64,000 nt of DNA, taken from positions 1 to 64,000 of the forward strand of contig CAKOHW010000006.1 of NCBI GenBank assembly GCA_934086185.1. The letters run 5' to 3'. A program made the translations under genes and the position numbers. This stretch comes from an uncultured Bacilli bacterium (GTDB lineage Bacteria > Bacillota_I > Bacilli_A > RF39 > UBA660). The notes beneath the pieces are model-generated. The model was given only the letters and a program-made list of their open reading frames with translations. It made no database searches and was not told the origin of the DNA. Below are positions 8,322 through 16,657 of this stretch, one piece after another. Within the stretch, counting starts at the first letter, position 1. Every line of letters starts with the position of its first letter.

Positions 8322-8357
8322 AAAAGTTTTATAATCATAGTGATATATAAAACTTTT
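8322..8357 (-). terminator. lepB terminator
   Basis: A 12-bp stem (8322-8333 with 8346-8357) is followed by a T run on the minus strand, directly after the lepB stop. Confidence 0.8.
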
Positions 8358-8362
8358 AATAT

Positions 8363-8923
8363 TTAGTCAGCATTACCTATATCTTTTAATGGAAATATAA
8401 TTAATCTTGTAGTTCCCATAATATCTGTCTTTTCTATAGTTCCTATTCTTCTACTATCTATTGAATTACTTCTATTATCTCCCATTACAAAGTAACTATC
8501 TTCAGGTATTTTAACTTCTTCAAAATCTGAAGTATTATTATTTTTACAATATTTATCTTTTATAACTTTACCATTTATATATAGTTTACCATTATTATAT
8601 TTTATAGTTTCTCCAGGTAAACCTATAACTCTTTTTATTAAGTAAGAATCACTAGTTTTTATAACTACTATTTGAAATCTTTTTATATCACTAACTTTAA
8701 TACCAATTTTATTTAATATCATAGTGTCTCCGTTATGTAATGTATCTACCATACTTGTACCATTTACTTTAATAGGTGTAAATAGAAATGTACGTATCAA
8801 TACAACAATTAATACAATTATGACATATGGTAAAATTTCTTTAATATTATTTTTTATATTGGAGGTTTCTTTATTTAATTCTTGTTCGTTTTTTGCTTCT
8901 TTATCTTCTTTAGTCTTCTTCAT
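8363..8923 (-). CDS. lepB: Signal peptidase I
   Basis: This membrane-bound serine peptidase removes Sec signal peptides. With the start at 8923 it is 186 aa. It has a lysine/glutamate-rich cytoplasmic tail, one transmembrane helix (about residues 31-48), then the catalytic Ser57 in NGTSMV, the general base Lys97 in LIKRVIGLPGE and the GDNRSNSIDSR box. It is therefore the prokaryotic (Lys-type) class, not the endoplasmic-reticulum-type class of SipW, so the SipW-like enzyme expected for the surface proteins here is not this one on motif grounds. The ATG at 8923 has a GGGAG site and overlaps the upstream methyltransferase gene by 14 nt. An in-frame start at 8956 is possible. Confidence 0.88.
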   Translation of the reverse strand: MKKTKEDKEAKNEQELNKETSNIKNNIKEILPYVIIVLIVVLIRTFLFTPIKVNGTSMVDTLHNGDTMILNKIGIKVSDIKRFQIVVIKTSDSYLIKRVIGLPGETIKYNNGKLYINGKVIKDKYCKNNNTSDFEEVKIPEDSYFVMGDNRSNSIDSRRIGTIEKTDIMGTTRLIIFPLKDIGNAD

Positions 8924-9785
8924 ATTTTTCTTTCTCCCATCTAGCATATATTCCACACGGCAATATAATATTACTATTTTCTTCTTTTATTCCAAGTTCA
9001 TCACTTGATATAAAACCGTTATGTTTTTTATTTACAGTTAAATTTAGTATATTTTCTAATACTGTCATAGATAAACCTGTAGTATATGAATTAATTAAAA
9101 ACAATATAGGATCATCACTTAATAATTCTGTACATTTTTTTACTAAATCAAATAGATCAGTTTCTATGTTCCACACTTCTTTATTAGCTCCTCTACCAAA
9201 TGATGGAGGATCCATTAAAATTATATCGTACTTGTTACCTCTTCTTATTTCTCTTTCAACAAATTTTACTACGTCATCTACTATAAATCTTATTGGTTTA
9301 TCACTTAAGTTAGAAGAAGAAACATTTTCTTTTGCCCAATCTACCATTCCTCGTGAAGAATCTACATGTACCACACTAGCCCCTGCATATAAACATGCAA
9401 CGCTTGCAGCTCCTGTGTATGCGAATAGATTTAATACCTTTATATCTTTTTTACCACTTATCTTATTAATTAACATTTTCCAATTATATGCTTGTTCTGG
9501 AAATAAACCAGTATGTTTGAAACCCATAAGTTTTAAATTAAAAGTTAAATTATCATAATGAATTTGAAAAGTACTAGGCATAGTTTTATTAAAAACTTGC
9601 CATTCTCCACCACCTTTATTGCTTCTTACATATTTGGCATCAACATTACTCCAAATACTTTTATCTTTATCATTCCATATTATTTGTGGATCTGGTCTTA
9701 ATAACTTTATTCCATTCCAACTTTCTAATTTCATACCATCGCTAGTATCTAGTATTTTATATTCATCTATTTTACTTAATTTCAT
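8910..9785 (-). CDS. Class I SAM-dependent RNA methyltransferase (RlmI-like)
   Basis: This 291-residue methyltransferase belongs to the RlmI/RlmK-like family that methylates rRNA bases. It shows the conserved N-terminal LLRPDPQIIW block, SAM motif I NLFAYTGAASVACLYAGA (about residues 120-137), an acidic motif II (VDSS) and the catalytic-type DPPSFGRG loop (about residues 192-199). Target base not identifiable. The N-terminal PUA domain of full-length RlmI is absent, as in the short Firmicute form. The start codon has no nearby ribosome site: the AGAGGTG sequence lies about 30 nt upstream, beyond a hairpin. lepB follows in the same operon. Confidence 0.8.
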   Translation of the reverse strand: MKLSKIDEYKILDTSDGMKLESWNGIKLLRPDPQIIWNDKDKSIWSNVDAKYVRSNKGGGEWQVFNKTMPSTFQIHYDNLTFNLKLMGFKHTGLFPEQAYNWKMLINKISGKKDIKVLNLFAYTGAASVACLYAGASVVHVDSSRGMVDWAKENVSSSNLSDKPIRFIVDDVVKFVEREIRRGNKYDIILMDPPSFGRGANKEVWNIETDLFDLVKKCTELLSDDPILFLINSYTTGLSMTVLENILNLTVNKKHNGFISSDELGIKEENSNIILPCGIYARWEKEKYEED

Positions 9786-9791
9786 TTAATA

Positions 9792-9823
9792 CCGAGTTTT
9801 TTATGTCTCGGTTTTCACCTCTA
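9792..9823 (-). promoter_or_regulatory. Hairpin between Shine-Dalgarno and start codon of the methyltransferase gene
   Basis: CCGAG (9792-9796) pairs with CTCGG (9807-9811). On the minus strand an AGAGGTGA ribosome site (about 9816-9823) lies upstream of the hairpin and the ATG (9785) lies 6 nt below it. Folding would bring the two to a normal spacing. Confidence 0.45.
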
Positions 9824-9914
9824 TTCCTTTTTAATCCATCTAGAAACATATTACCATAAATATAAATAAAACTCCATGAATTTTCTTACTTTATATATTT
9901 CTTAATATTTAACT

Positions 9915-10712
9915 TTATAAGAATTTACACTTTTTACATAGCTCTTCACATTTTTTATTATTTTTAAAACCATTTAACATAGTTTGATATCTTTTACTAT
10001 TTATTACATCATTTAAATCATCTTCATAAATGTTACCTAAATTAATTATTCCCTTAGAATCTAAACAACATGGAATAATAGTACCATCTACTAGTATTCC
10101 TATATGATTTGTTAATGCATAACATGTGCCTATTTCATTATAATAACTATTATTTAAATCTGGCCATATAAATTCTTCATTAATACTTATAAATATATTT
10201 TTTGTAATTGTAGTATTATTTTTCAATGTATTAATTTTTAAATTTGTATTATATTTTTTATTAATCATTTCAAGAATAGACTCACTATATTTACTTTTTG
10301 TCCATAATCTTAATGATATATAAGTATACTTATGTAAAATATCAATTGTATTAAATATATTATTCATATATTCATTTAAACTTATTTTATATTTTTCATT
10401 ATAACTATGTAAAGAGATATTTAATTGACGTATATGTTTATTATTAATAATGTTTTTTGTTAGATAACCATTAGTAGTAATATTTATTTTATAATTTTTA
10501 CTTGCTATATCAATAAATTCATTAATTTTAGGATGTAATAGTGGTTCACCTAATATATGAAAATATAAATATTTGGTATAACCGTTTAGTTTACTCAATA
10601 TTTTTTTAAATTCCTCTATGGCCATATATTTATGCGGTCTTGTATTTTTTATACAAAAATCACAATTTAAATTACAATTATTTGTTATTTCTATATAAAC
10701 TTTTTTATACAT
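9915..10712 (-). CDS. Radical SAM / SPASM domain protein
   Basis: This 265-residue radical SAM enzyme has the cluster motif CNLNCDFC (Cys13, Cys17, Cys20), the HILGEPLLHP strand that follows in SPASM-type proteins, and a C-terminal cysteine set (PCCLDSKG, then CEELCKKCKFL) for auxiliary clusters. Substrate cannot be read from sequence. SPASM proteins often modify ribosomal peptides, but no precursor peptide is visible here. The gene overlaps the end of folD by 8 nt and is probably co-transcribed with folD and the kinase-like gene. The combination with folD could point to one-carbon metabolism, but that is speculative. Confidence 0.8.
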   Translation of the reverse strand: MYKKVYIEITNNCNLNCDFCIKNTRPHKYMAIEEFKKILSKLNGYTKYLYFHILGEPLLHPKINEFIDIASKNYKINITTNGYLTKNIINNKHIRQLNISLHSYNEKYKISLNEYMNNIFNTIDILHKYTYISLRLWTKSKYSESILEMINKKYNTNLKINTLKNNTTITKNIFISINEEFIWPDLNNSYYNEIGTCYALTNHIGILVDGTIIPCCLDSKGIINLGNIYEDDLNDVINSKRYQTMLNGFKNNKKCEELCKKCKFL

Positions 10713-11541
10713 TTTTATTCCTCAATAAATATGATTTATATATATTATTCATAAGTTCACATGTGGTAATTAAACCTACTCCATTAGGGACTGGTGTAAT
10801 GAATTTTACATAATCACATAATTCTTGAGTATTTACATCACCACATATTTTATTTTCCAATCTATTTATTCCTACATCAATAATAATACTATCTTTTTTT
10901 ACATATTCTTTTGTTATATATTTTGCTTTATTTATTGCTACTATTAAAATGTCTTTATCTTTTGTAATATCTTTTAAATTTTTAGTTTTGCTATGACATA
11001 ATGTAACGGTAGCATTTTTATTACATAGAGCAATAGTTAACGGTTTTCCTACTAAAATACTTCTTCCTATTATGCATATATTTTTAGATTCTATATCTAT
11101 ATTATAATAATTTAATATATCTAAAATAGATAATACTGTACATGGTATAAAACATTCTTCATTATTAACTAATTTTCCTATATTAATATTAGTAAGACCA
11201 TCTACATCTTTATCAGGTGATATAGTATTTAATATACGGTTTATATTATATTTATTTGATATGGGTAATTCTACAATTATTCCATAAACAAATTCATTTT
11301 CATTTTCTTTATTTATACAATCTATAATTATATCTTCTTTGGTTTCATCATTAAATTTAATATGATGCACTTCTATACCTAGATATTCACATAGTTTTAT
11401 TTTATTTTTTATATATATTTTAGATGCTTCATTATTACCTATTTCTATGATAGTTAAAATTATTTTTTCTTTAATACTTTCAAATTTATTTTTTAAATAT
11501 GAAACCTTTGCATCTTTTATTTTTTTACAATCTAAAATCAT
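10705..11541 (-). CDS. folD: Methylenetetrahydrofolate dehydrogenase/cyclohydrolase
   Basis: FolD interconverts 5,10-methylene-, methenyl- and 10-formyl-tetrahydrofolate in the cytoplasm. Signatures seen: the YIKNK catalytic motif (Tyr43, Lys47), DKDVDGLTNIN, the NADP loop IGRSILVGKP, and TPVPNGVGL, where most homologs read TPVPGGVGP. Length (278) is normal. It overlaps the downstream radical SAM gene and the end of the upstream kinase-like gene, so the three genes form a tight operon. Confidence 0.9.
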   Translation of the reverse strand: MILDCKKIKDAKVSYLKNKFESIKEKIILTIIEIGNNEASKIYIKNKIKLCEYLGIEVHHIKFNDETKEDIIIDCINKENENEFVYGIIVELPISNKYNINRILNTISPDKDVDGLTNINIGKLVNNEECFIPCTVLSILDILNYYNIDIESKNICIIGRSILVGKPLTIALCNKNATVTLCHSKTKNLKDITKDKDILIVAINKAKYITKEYVKKDSIIIDVGINRLENKICGDVNTQELCDYVKFITPVPNGVGLITTCELMNNIYKSYLLRNKNV

Positions 11542-12298
11542 ATTTACTTAATACCTTTCTTCTAATAATTATAGGTGATTCGTAACCAATACGCAATAAT
11601 TCATCTATTAAATCTATAAAATAATAATCATCACTAACATTTTCAGTATTTAATATATTTTTAAATTCATTTAATATATTATCTGGCAACATAATGTCTT
11701 TTATATTTACGTTATGTAAATCATTTTTCTTAAAATTTGAGTTTATTAAATAATATAATAGTAAATTTAGTATATCTATTTTATCATCTCTTTTAGAATA
11801 CTTAATCATGTTTTCTATTTGTTCATCTTCAAAATAAGGATTACTTTTAGATGGATTATTATTTATTATAGATAAATCTAGATCTATCAATGCAATATCT
11901 AAATCTTCATTAATCATTATATTATTTGAATGTAAATCAGAATGAATTACTTTTTTATTGTGCATATCTTTTATTAAAATTAATATTCTTTTTATTAATT
12001 TTAATATGTCTGACGTATAAAAATTTTTAGTAATTGTTTCATTAAATAATGTATTATAATCTTTTAAGTATGGTAAATATATTTTTGTTTTAGAATCACA
12101 TGAAGTTTCGTAAATGGTCTTTTCTATTTCATCTAAATCTTCTACTTTTGTTGGTATATTTAGAAATGGTAATTCTTTTTTATGTTCTATTAAATATTTC
12201 CAATTATCTATATTTTGTTCTGAATATTTCAAAAGTATATTGTTATCCAATTTAAAAATATTACTATATTTATCACCATTATATACAATATTTTCCAT
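11525..12298 (-). CDS. Protein kinase-like (eukaryotic-type kinase fold) protein
   Basis: This 257-residue cytoplasmic protein has a kinase catalytic loop HSDLHSNN (His119, Asp121, Asn126) followed by a metal-binding IDLDLS (Asp139/Asp141) in place of DFG. An N-terminal Lys-containing strand is present, but a glycine loop is hard to see. It could be a small Ser/Thr or small-molecule kinase of the APH/ABC1/RIO type. No transmembrane helix or PASTA domain, so it is not the cell-wall kinase PrkC. First gene of the operon with folD and the radical SAM gene, with a strong GAGGGGAA ribosome site. Substrate unknown. Confidence 0.7.
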   Translation of the reverse strand: MENIVYNGDKYSNIFKLDNNILLKYSEQNIDNWKYLIEHKKELPFLNIPTKVEDLDEIEKTIYETSCDSKTKIYLPYLKDYNTLFNETITKNFYTSDILKLIKRILILIKDMHNKKVIHSDLHSNNIMINEDLDIALIDLDLSIINNNPSKSNPYFEDEQIENMIKYSKRDDKIDILNLLLYYLINSNFKKNDLHNVNIKDIMLPDNILNEFKNILNTENVSDDYYFIDLIDELLRIGYESPIIIRRKVLSKYDFRL

Positions 12299-12348
12299 AT
12301 CGTTCCCCTCTTCGTGAGTGATATAATATCATATTTTTTAGAAAAATA

Positions 12349-12369
12349 AAAATGGTTTTGTACCATTTT
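12349..12369 (-). terminator. Terminator of the acyltransferase-like gene
   Basis: AAAATGGT pairs with ACCATTTT (12349-12356 with 12362-12369), followed by a T-rich tail on the minus strand. It overlaps the stop codon. Confidence 0.75.
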
Positions 12370-13219
12370 ATCTAATTTCTTCTATTTCTATTTTTGTATC
12401 TATAGTATCTTCTAATAATTTTGGATTATTAAATACATATTCTAAATATTTAACTGATTTTGCAAAGTAATAACCGTCTGCTATTCTTTCATCTAAATTT
12501 ATACCAAATTCACACATAGATCTAATTTCTTTTTTACCATTTATTAAAACTTCTTCATCTTTTATTTCACCAATTGTAATAATACCTGAGCATGTACCAA
12601 AATCACATAAATGATGATATACTGTACCGCATTTAATACTTCCTAAGTTTGATACTATAACACTACTATAGTATAAGTTATCTTCTATAAAACTCTTAGG
12701 AAGCATATTAAATTTATCAAGTATTTTTACAAAACCTATAAAAGGAACTCTTAAAATATTAGGTAATTTACCAAATATGTTTATTGCTTTGTTTGCTCCA
12801 TTATCTTCATAATCAGTATTTTTATTTCTTATATTATTTATTTTAGATTTTATTTTTTCACTTATTGTATATAAATTATCTTTTGGCTCTATTGGAATTA
12901 ATACCATTACTTCTTTACTATAATCTTCAAAAGATACTTTTGCAACAAATGATATTACAATATCTCTATGTTTATATATATGTCTATTTCTAATATAGTA
13001 ATTTAATTTTTCTCTATTGTAAAATATTTTACCTAAAGCAGTTACCATTGCATAAAAGTATGTAATATCATTATTTTTCTTTTTAACATTTTCTAAGTAT
13101 TTTTTTAAATTGGTAAAATCCATTTTATGATTTAAGTAAACATTACTTTCTACTCTTTTAGGTAGTAAATCCATCATTATTTGTGTCATACCATTTGCTT
13201 TTATTTTCTTATCTTTCAT
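12368..13219 (-). CDS. Stand-alone E2/CAT-like acyltransferase domain lacking the catalytic His
   Basis: This 283-residue protein resembles the catalytic domain of 2-oxoacid dehydrogenase E2 subunits and chloramphenicol acetyltransferase. It has VSNLGSIKCG (the E2 TVSNLG block, about residues 189-198) and, near the end, DERIADGYYFAK (residues 243-254), matching DHRxxDG. The catalytic His of that motif is Glu244 here, and there is no lipoyl or E1-binding domain. It is therefore probably not a normal acyltransferase; it may use another chemistry or be a structural or regulatory relative. It is flanked by its own terminator and by a surface-protein pseudogene upstream. Confidence 0.65.
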   Translation of the reverse strand: MKDKKIKANGMTQIMMDLLPKRVESNVYLNHKMDFTNLKKYLENVKKKNNDITYFYAMVTALGKIFYNREKLNYYIRNRHIYKHRDIVISFVAKVSFEDYSKEVMVLIPIEPKDNLYTISEKIKSKINNIRNKNTDYEDNGANKAINIFGKLPNILRVPFIGFVKILDKFNMLPKSFIEDNLYYSSVIVSNLGSIKCGTVYHHLCDFGTCSGIITIGEIKDEEVLINGKKEIRSMCEFGINLDERIADGYYFAKSVKYLEYVFNNPKLLEDTIDTKIEIEEIR

Positions 13220-13285
13220 TTCTTACACATCCCAACTATACTAAGTTTAACATAAAATAAGTGAATGACAAAGAAATTTAATAAA

Positions 13286-13315
13286 AAAATTAACTAGCAA
13301 ACGCCAATTAATTTT
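13286..13315 (-). terminator. Terminator of collapsed surface-protein gene
   Basis: AAAATTAA pairs with TTAATTTT (13286-13293 with 13308-13315), with a T-rich tail on the minus strand just after the pseudogene stop. Confidence 0.6.
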
Positions 13316-13584
13316 ATTTTATGATGTATGGATTTGATTGAGTACCATCACCGCCAGAAATTTGAGTATTAGAAATTAGTGATATGGATGGTATAAAATA
13401 AGTAAGTTCACCAAAATCATTATCAGTATTCTAATTTTAAATCTGCTGTTGTTACACTTATTGATTTTGTATTAGTATTACCTTGTATTCTTGTTAAGAA
13501 ATATGCGTATGTTAATCCTAATAATGCTAATAATACTATTGCTATTTCTACTACGCTTACAATATTTTTTTGTTTTCTATTCAT
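13314..13584 (-). pseudogene. Collapsed SipW-type surface protein gene (internal deletion)
   Basis: From the ATG at 13584 the minus strand encodes a complete SipW-type signal segment: MNRKQKNIV, a hydrophobic core, TYAYFLTRIQGNTN, then KSISVTTADLKLEY and a stop. Immediately downstream, out of frame, is the C-terminal tail of the family (ISGGDGTQSNPYIIK, ending TAA at 13314-13316). Everything between the first 55 residues and the last 15 or so of a 600-residue family member is missing. An internal deletion has joined the two ends. The family promoter block and a terminator remain. Confidence 0.85.
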
Positions 13585-13659
13585 ATTTTTTCCTACTTAC
13601 TATTATCATATTTAAAGTTTAGCAAATCATTTTATTGTTTATCATACTCAAGTATTAAA

Positions 13660-13690
13660 AAATGAATACATTTTAAGATTGTATTCATTT
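13660..13690 (-). terminator. leuS terminator
   Basis: AAATGAATACA (13660-13670) pairs perfectly with 13680-13690. A T run follows on the minus strand. The stem begins inside the TGA stop codon of leuS. Confidence 0.8.
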
Positions 13691-16078
13691 TACTACGATA
13701 TTTACAATACGTTTTTTTATTACAATTGTTTTTATTATTTCTTTTCCTTCTATATGTTTTTTTACATTATCATTGTTTTTAGATAATTCTATCATTTCAT
13801 CTTCTGTAGTATCATTGTTTACTTTAATAGAGCCTCTTAATTTACCATTAACTTGAACACCTATTTCAATTTCATTATCTACTATTTTAGATTCATCATA
13901 TGTAGGCCATTTTGAATATGCAATTGTTTCATTATGTCCTAATAAATTCCATAATTCTTCAGTTATAAATGGTGCTACTGGGTTTAATAATTGTAAGAAA
14001 CCTTCTGCATATTCTTTTGGAAATATTTCTTCTTTGTAAACTGCATTTATAAATATCATCATTTGACTAATTGCAGTATTGATACTTAAACTTTCATAAT
14101 CTTCTGTAATTTTTTTTACTGTTTGATTATATACTTTATCTAAGTTTTTATTTTCTACATCTTTAATTTTATCTTCTTCTCTATATATTCTCCAAATTCT
14201 ATCTAAGAATTTTTTGCTACCTTCTACTCCATTATTGTTCCATGGTTTATCTGCTTCTAATGGTCCCATAAACATTTCATATAATCTTAATGTATCTGCT
14301 CCATATTTTTCTACTATGTCGCATGGATTTATTGAATATTCTGGATATCTTTTACCCATTTTTATACCATTTGAACCTAAGATCATTCCTTGATGTACTA
14401 ATTTTTTAAATGGTTCTTTAACGCTTACATAACCTTTATCATATAAGTAATTGTTCCACATTCTAGAATACAATAAGTGTCCTACTGCATGTTCTGGTCC
14501 GCCAACATATAAATCTACTGGCATCCAATGATCTGTTAATTTTTTATCTGCAAAAACTTCATCATTTTTTGGATCAATGTATCTTAAGAAATACCAGCTT
14601 GAACCTGCTGAACCAGGCATTGTAGAAGTTTCTCTCTTACCTTTTTTACCATCTATTTCTACATTTACCCATTCTGTTGCTTTTTCAAGTGGACTTGCTC
14701 CAGTTTTTGATGGAGAATAATCTAATAATTCAGGCAATACTAATGGTAAGTCTTTATCACTTAAAACTCCTATTTTGCCATCTTCATAATGAATTATTGG
14801 AATTGGTTCTCCCCAATATCTTTGACGTGCAAATATCCATTCTCTTAATCTATAATTAATTTTTTTCTTACCTATTTTGTTTTCTTCTAAGAATTCAATC
14901 ATTTTATTAATTGCAGTTTCTTTATCTAATCCATTTAAAAATTCTGAGTTGATATGTAATCCATCTCCCGTATAAGCAGATTCATTAATATTACCGCCTT
15001 CAATTACTTCTATTATTGGTATATTAAATTTTTTAGCAAATTCATAATCTCTATCATCATGTGCTGGTACTGCCATAATTGCACCTGTACCATAACTTGC
15101 CAAAACATAGTCACTGATCCATATTGGAATTTCTTTATTATTTACTGGATTTATAGCATAAGCACCAGTGAATACTCCAGTTTTTTCTTTATTTAACTCT
15201 GTTCTTTCTAAATCAGATTTTGTTGCACAAATTCTTTTATATTCATTAACATTATCTAAATTATCTTTAGTAGTTATTTGGTCAACTAATTCATGTTCTG
15301 GAGATAATACACAGTATGTTGCTCCGAATAAAGTATCACATCTTGTAGTAAATACTGTAAAATCATAATCTGTATCTTTAATTTTAAAGTTTACATGTGC
15401 TCCTACACTTTTTCCTATCCAATTTCTTTGTATTTCTTTTGTAGAACTTGGCCAATCAATCTCATCTAAACCACTTAATAACTTTTCAGCGTATGCTGGA
15501 ATATCAATTACCCATTGTTTCATATTTTTTCTTACTACTGGGTATCCTCCACGCTCACTTTTTCCATCTATTACTTCATCATTTGCTAAAACAGTCCCTA
15601 ATTCTTCGCACCAGTTTACTGGCATTTCTACTAACTTTGCTAAACCGTCATTATATAAATTTTTAAATATCCATTGTGTCCATTTATAAAATGATGGGTC
15701 ACTAGTTGATATTTCTCTATCCCAATCGTATGAGAAACCTAACATTTTCAATTGTTTTCTAAAAGTATCTATATTTTCTTTAGTGAAAATACTTGGATGA
15801 TTACCTGTTTTGATTGCATATTGTTCAGCTGGTAACCCAAAAGAATCAAATCCCATAGGATGTAGTACATTATATCCCTGCATTCTTTTCATTCTTGATA
15901 CTACATCAGTTGCAGTATATCCTTCTGGATGTCCTGCATGTAATCCTACTCCAGATGGATATGGAAACATATCCAACGCATAAAATTTAGGCTTTGTAAA
16001 ATCATTTATATCTGTTTTAAATGTTTTATTTTCTTCCCAGTATTTAATCCATTTTTCTTCTATTTCTTTTGTATTCAT
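13685..16078 (-). CDS. leuS: Leucyl-tRNA synthetase
   Basis: This 797-residue class I synthetase charges tRNA-Leu. Signature motifs are the HIGH-equivalent GLHAGHPEGY near residue 47, the editing (CP1) domain with TTRCDTLFGATY and VPAHDDRDYEFA, and a KMSKS-equivalent reading KMGKRYPEYS. The C-terminal LNPVAPFITEELW anticodon-binding region is complete. The gene ends in TGA, which shows standard code. It lies 2 nt after a small membrane-protein gene, and both are under a leucine T-box leader. Confidence 0.95.
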   Translation of the reverse strand: MNTKEIEEKWIKYWEENKTFKTDINDFTKPKFYALDMFPYPSGVGLHAGHPEGYTATDVVSRMKRMQGYNVLHPMGFDSFGLPAEQYAIKTGNHPSIFTKENIDTFRKQLKMLGFSYDWDREISTSDPSFYKWTQWIFKNLYNDGLAKLVEMPVNWCEELGTVLANDEVIDGKSERGGYPVVRKNMKQWVIDIPAYAEKLLSGLDEIDWPSSTKEIQRNWIGKSVGAHVNFKIKDTDYDFTVFTTRCDTLFGATYCVLSPEHELVDQITTKDNLDNVNEYKRICATKSDLERTELNKEKTGVFTGAYAINPVNNKEIPIWISDYVLASYGTGAIMAVPAHDDRDYEFAKKFNIPIIEVIEGGNINESAYTGDGLHINSEFLNGLDKETAINKMIEFLEENKIGKKKINYRLREWIFARQRYWGEPIPIIHYEDGKIGVLSDKDLPLVLPELLDYSPSKTGASPLEKATEWVNVEIDGKKGKRETSTMPGSAGSSWYFLRYIDPKNDEVFADKKLTDHWMPVDLYVGGPEHAVGHLLYSRMWNNYLYDKGYVSVKEPFKKLVHQGMILGSNGIKMGKRYPEYSINPCDIVEKYGADTLRLYEMFMGPLEADKPWNNNGVEGSKKFLDRIWRIYREEDKIKDVENKNLDKVYNQTVKKITEDYESLSINTAISQMMIFINAVYKEEIFPKEYAEGFLQLLNPVAPFITEELWNLLGHNETIAYSKWPTYDESKIVDNEIEIGVQVNGKLRGSIKVNNDTTEDEMIELSKNNDNVKKHIEGKEIIKTIVIKKRIVNIVVK

Positions 16079-16080
16079 AA

Positions 16081-16425
16081 TTATTTTACCTTTCTTTTTA
16101 AAATTCTTCCTACTATTTCATATATACTATAAATAAATGCCATTAATAAAACAAATCCTAATAATAGTTCGATAACATAATTCCATTTAGGAAGGCTTAC
16201 TATAGTACTTGTTAAACTTATTATTAATGGATCAATAAAACATATTATCAATCCTATTTTTTTAGGTTTTAATTTTTTTTTATCTATTTTAAATTTACTA
16301 GTAATATATTCTACTTGTATACTTTTTAATATTGTTTTCTTTTTGAGACCAAATAAATAAAAAAATATTATATATATAATAAATAATATTATATACGATA
16401 TTCCAAATAATATAAGTGATGACAT
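16081..16425 (-). CDS. Small membrane protein co-transcribed with leuS
   Basis: This 114-residue protein has an N-terminal transmembrane helix (about 5-25), a basic cytoplasmic stretch rich in Lys (KFKIDKKKLKPKK), and two further hydrophobic helices (about 57-78 and 85-103). I do not recognise a named family. It has a GGAGG site and sits directly after the T-box leader, so it is the first gene under leucine control, 2 nt before leuS. A role linked to leucine or to membrane quality control is possible, but nothing in the sequence shows it. Confidence 0.65.
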   Translation of the reverse strand: MSSLILFGISYIILFIIYIIFFYLFGLKKKTILKSIQVEYITSKFKIDKKKLKPKKIGLIICFIDPLIISLTSTIVSLPKWNYVIELLLGFVLLMAFIYSIYEIVGRILKRKVK

Positions 16426-16622
16426 AACTAACCTCCATTAAAAAAAGATGTTACCAAAGGACGATATAATCGTGGTACCACCTTATTTTGTTCTCATTTA
16501 TTTATAAAGGAATTACCCTATCACATCCAAAAGTAAGTTCATAAATTTGTTTTATTAGTTTACACCAACCACTAACTCTCTTCAAATAACAATATTTATT
16601 ACTACTCTTTTTTCTTCTGCTT
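16426..16622 (-). promoter_or_regulatory. Leucine T-box leader
   Basis: The minus strand has the AAGGTGGTACCACG T-box (complement of 16471-16484), a downstream T run for the terminator, and an upstream Stem I with AGAGAG and GGTTGGTG elements. Its specifier region reads GAA-CTT-ACT, giving a CTT (Leu) codon. It controls the membrane-protein gene and leuS by uncharged tRNA-Leu. Confidence 0.9.
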
Positions 16623-16628
16623 GAATTA

Positions 16629-16657
16629 ATTATATAAAAATAATTATTATTTTTCAA
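16629..16657 (-). promoter_or_regulatory. Promoter of the leuS operon
   Basis: TTGAAA (complement of 16652-16657), a 17-nt spacer, and TATAAT (complement of 16629-16634). The -35 lies in the last codons of the upstream sigma factor gene. Confidence 0.75.

Noticed and set aside
8363..8923. SipW-type signal peptidase
   Set aside because: The Ser-Lys dyad with LIKRVIGLPGE and GDNRSNSIDSR marks the ordinary prokaryotic class; SipW has His in place of Lys.
9790..9823. Possible preQ1-I riboswitch before the methyltransferase gene
   Set aside because: The AAAAAACT segment is suggestive, but the first stem and the loop bases of preQ1-I cannot be formed; only a simple hairpin is supported.
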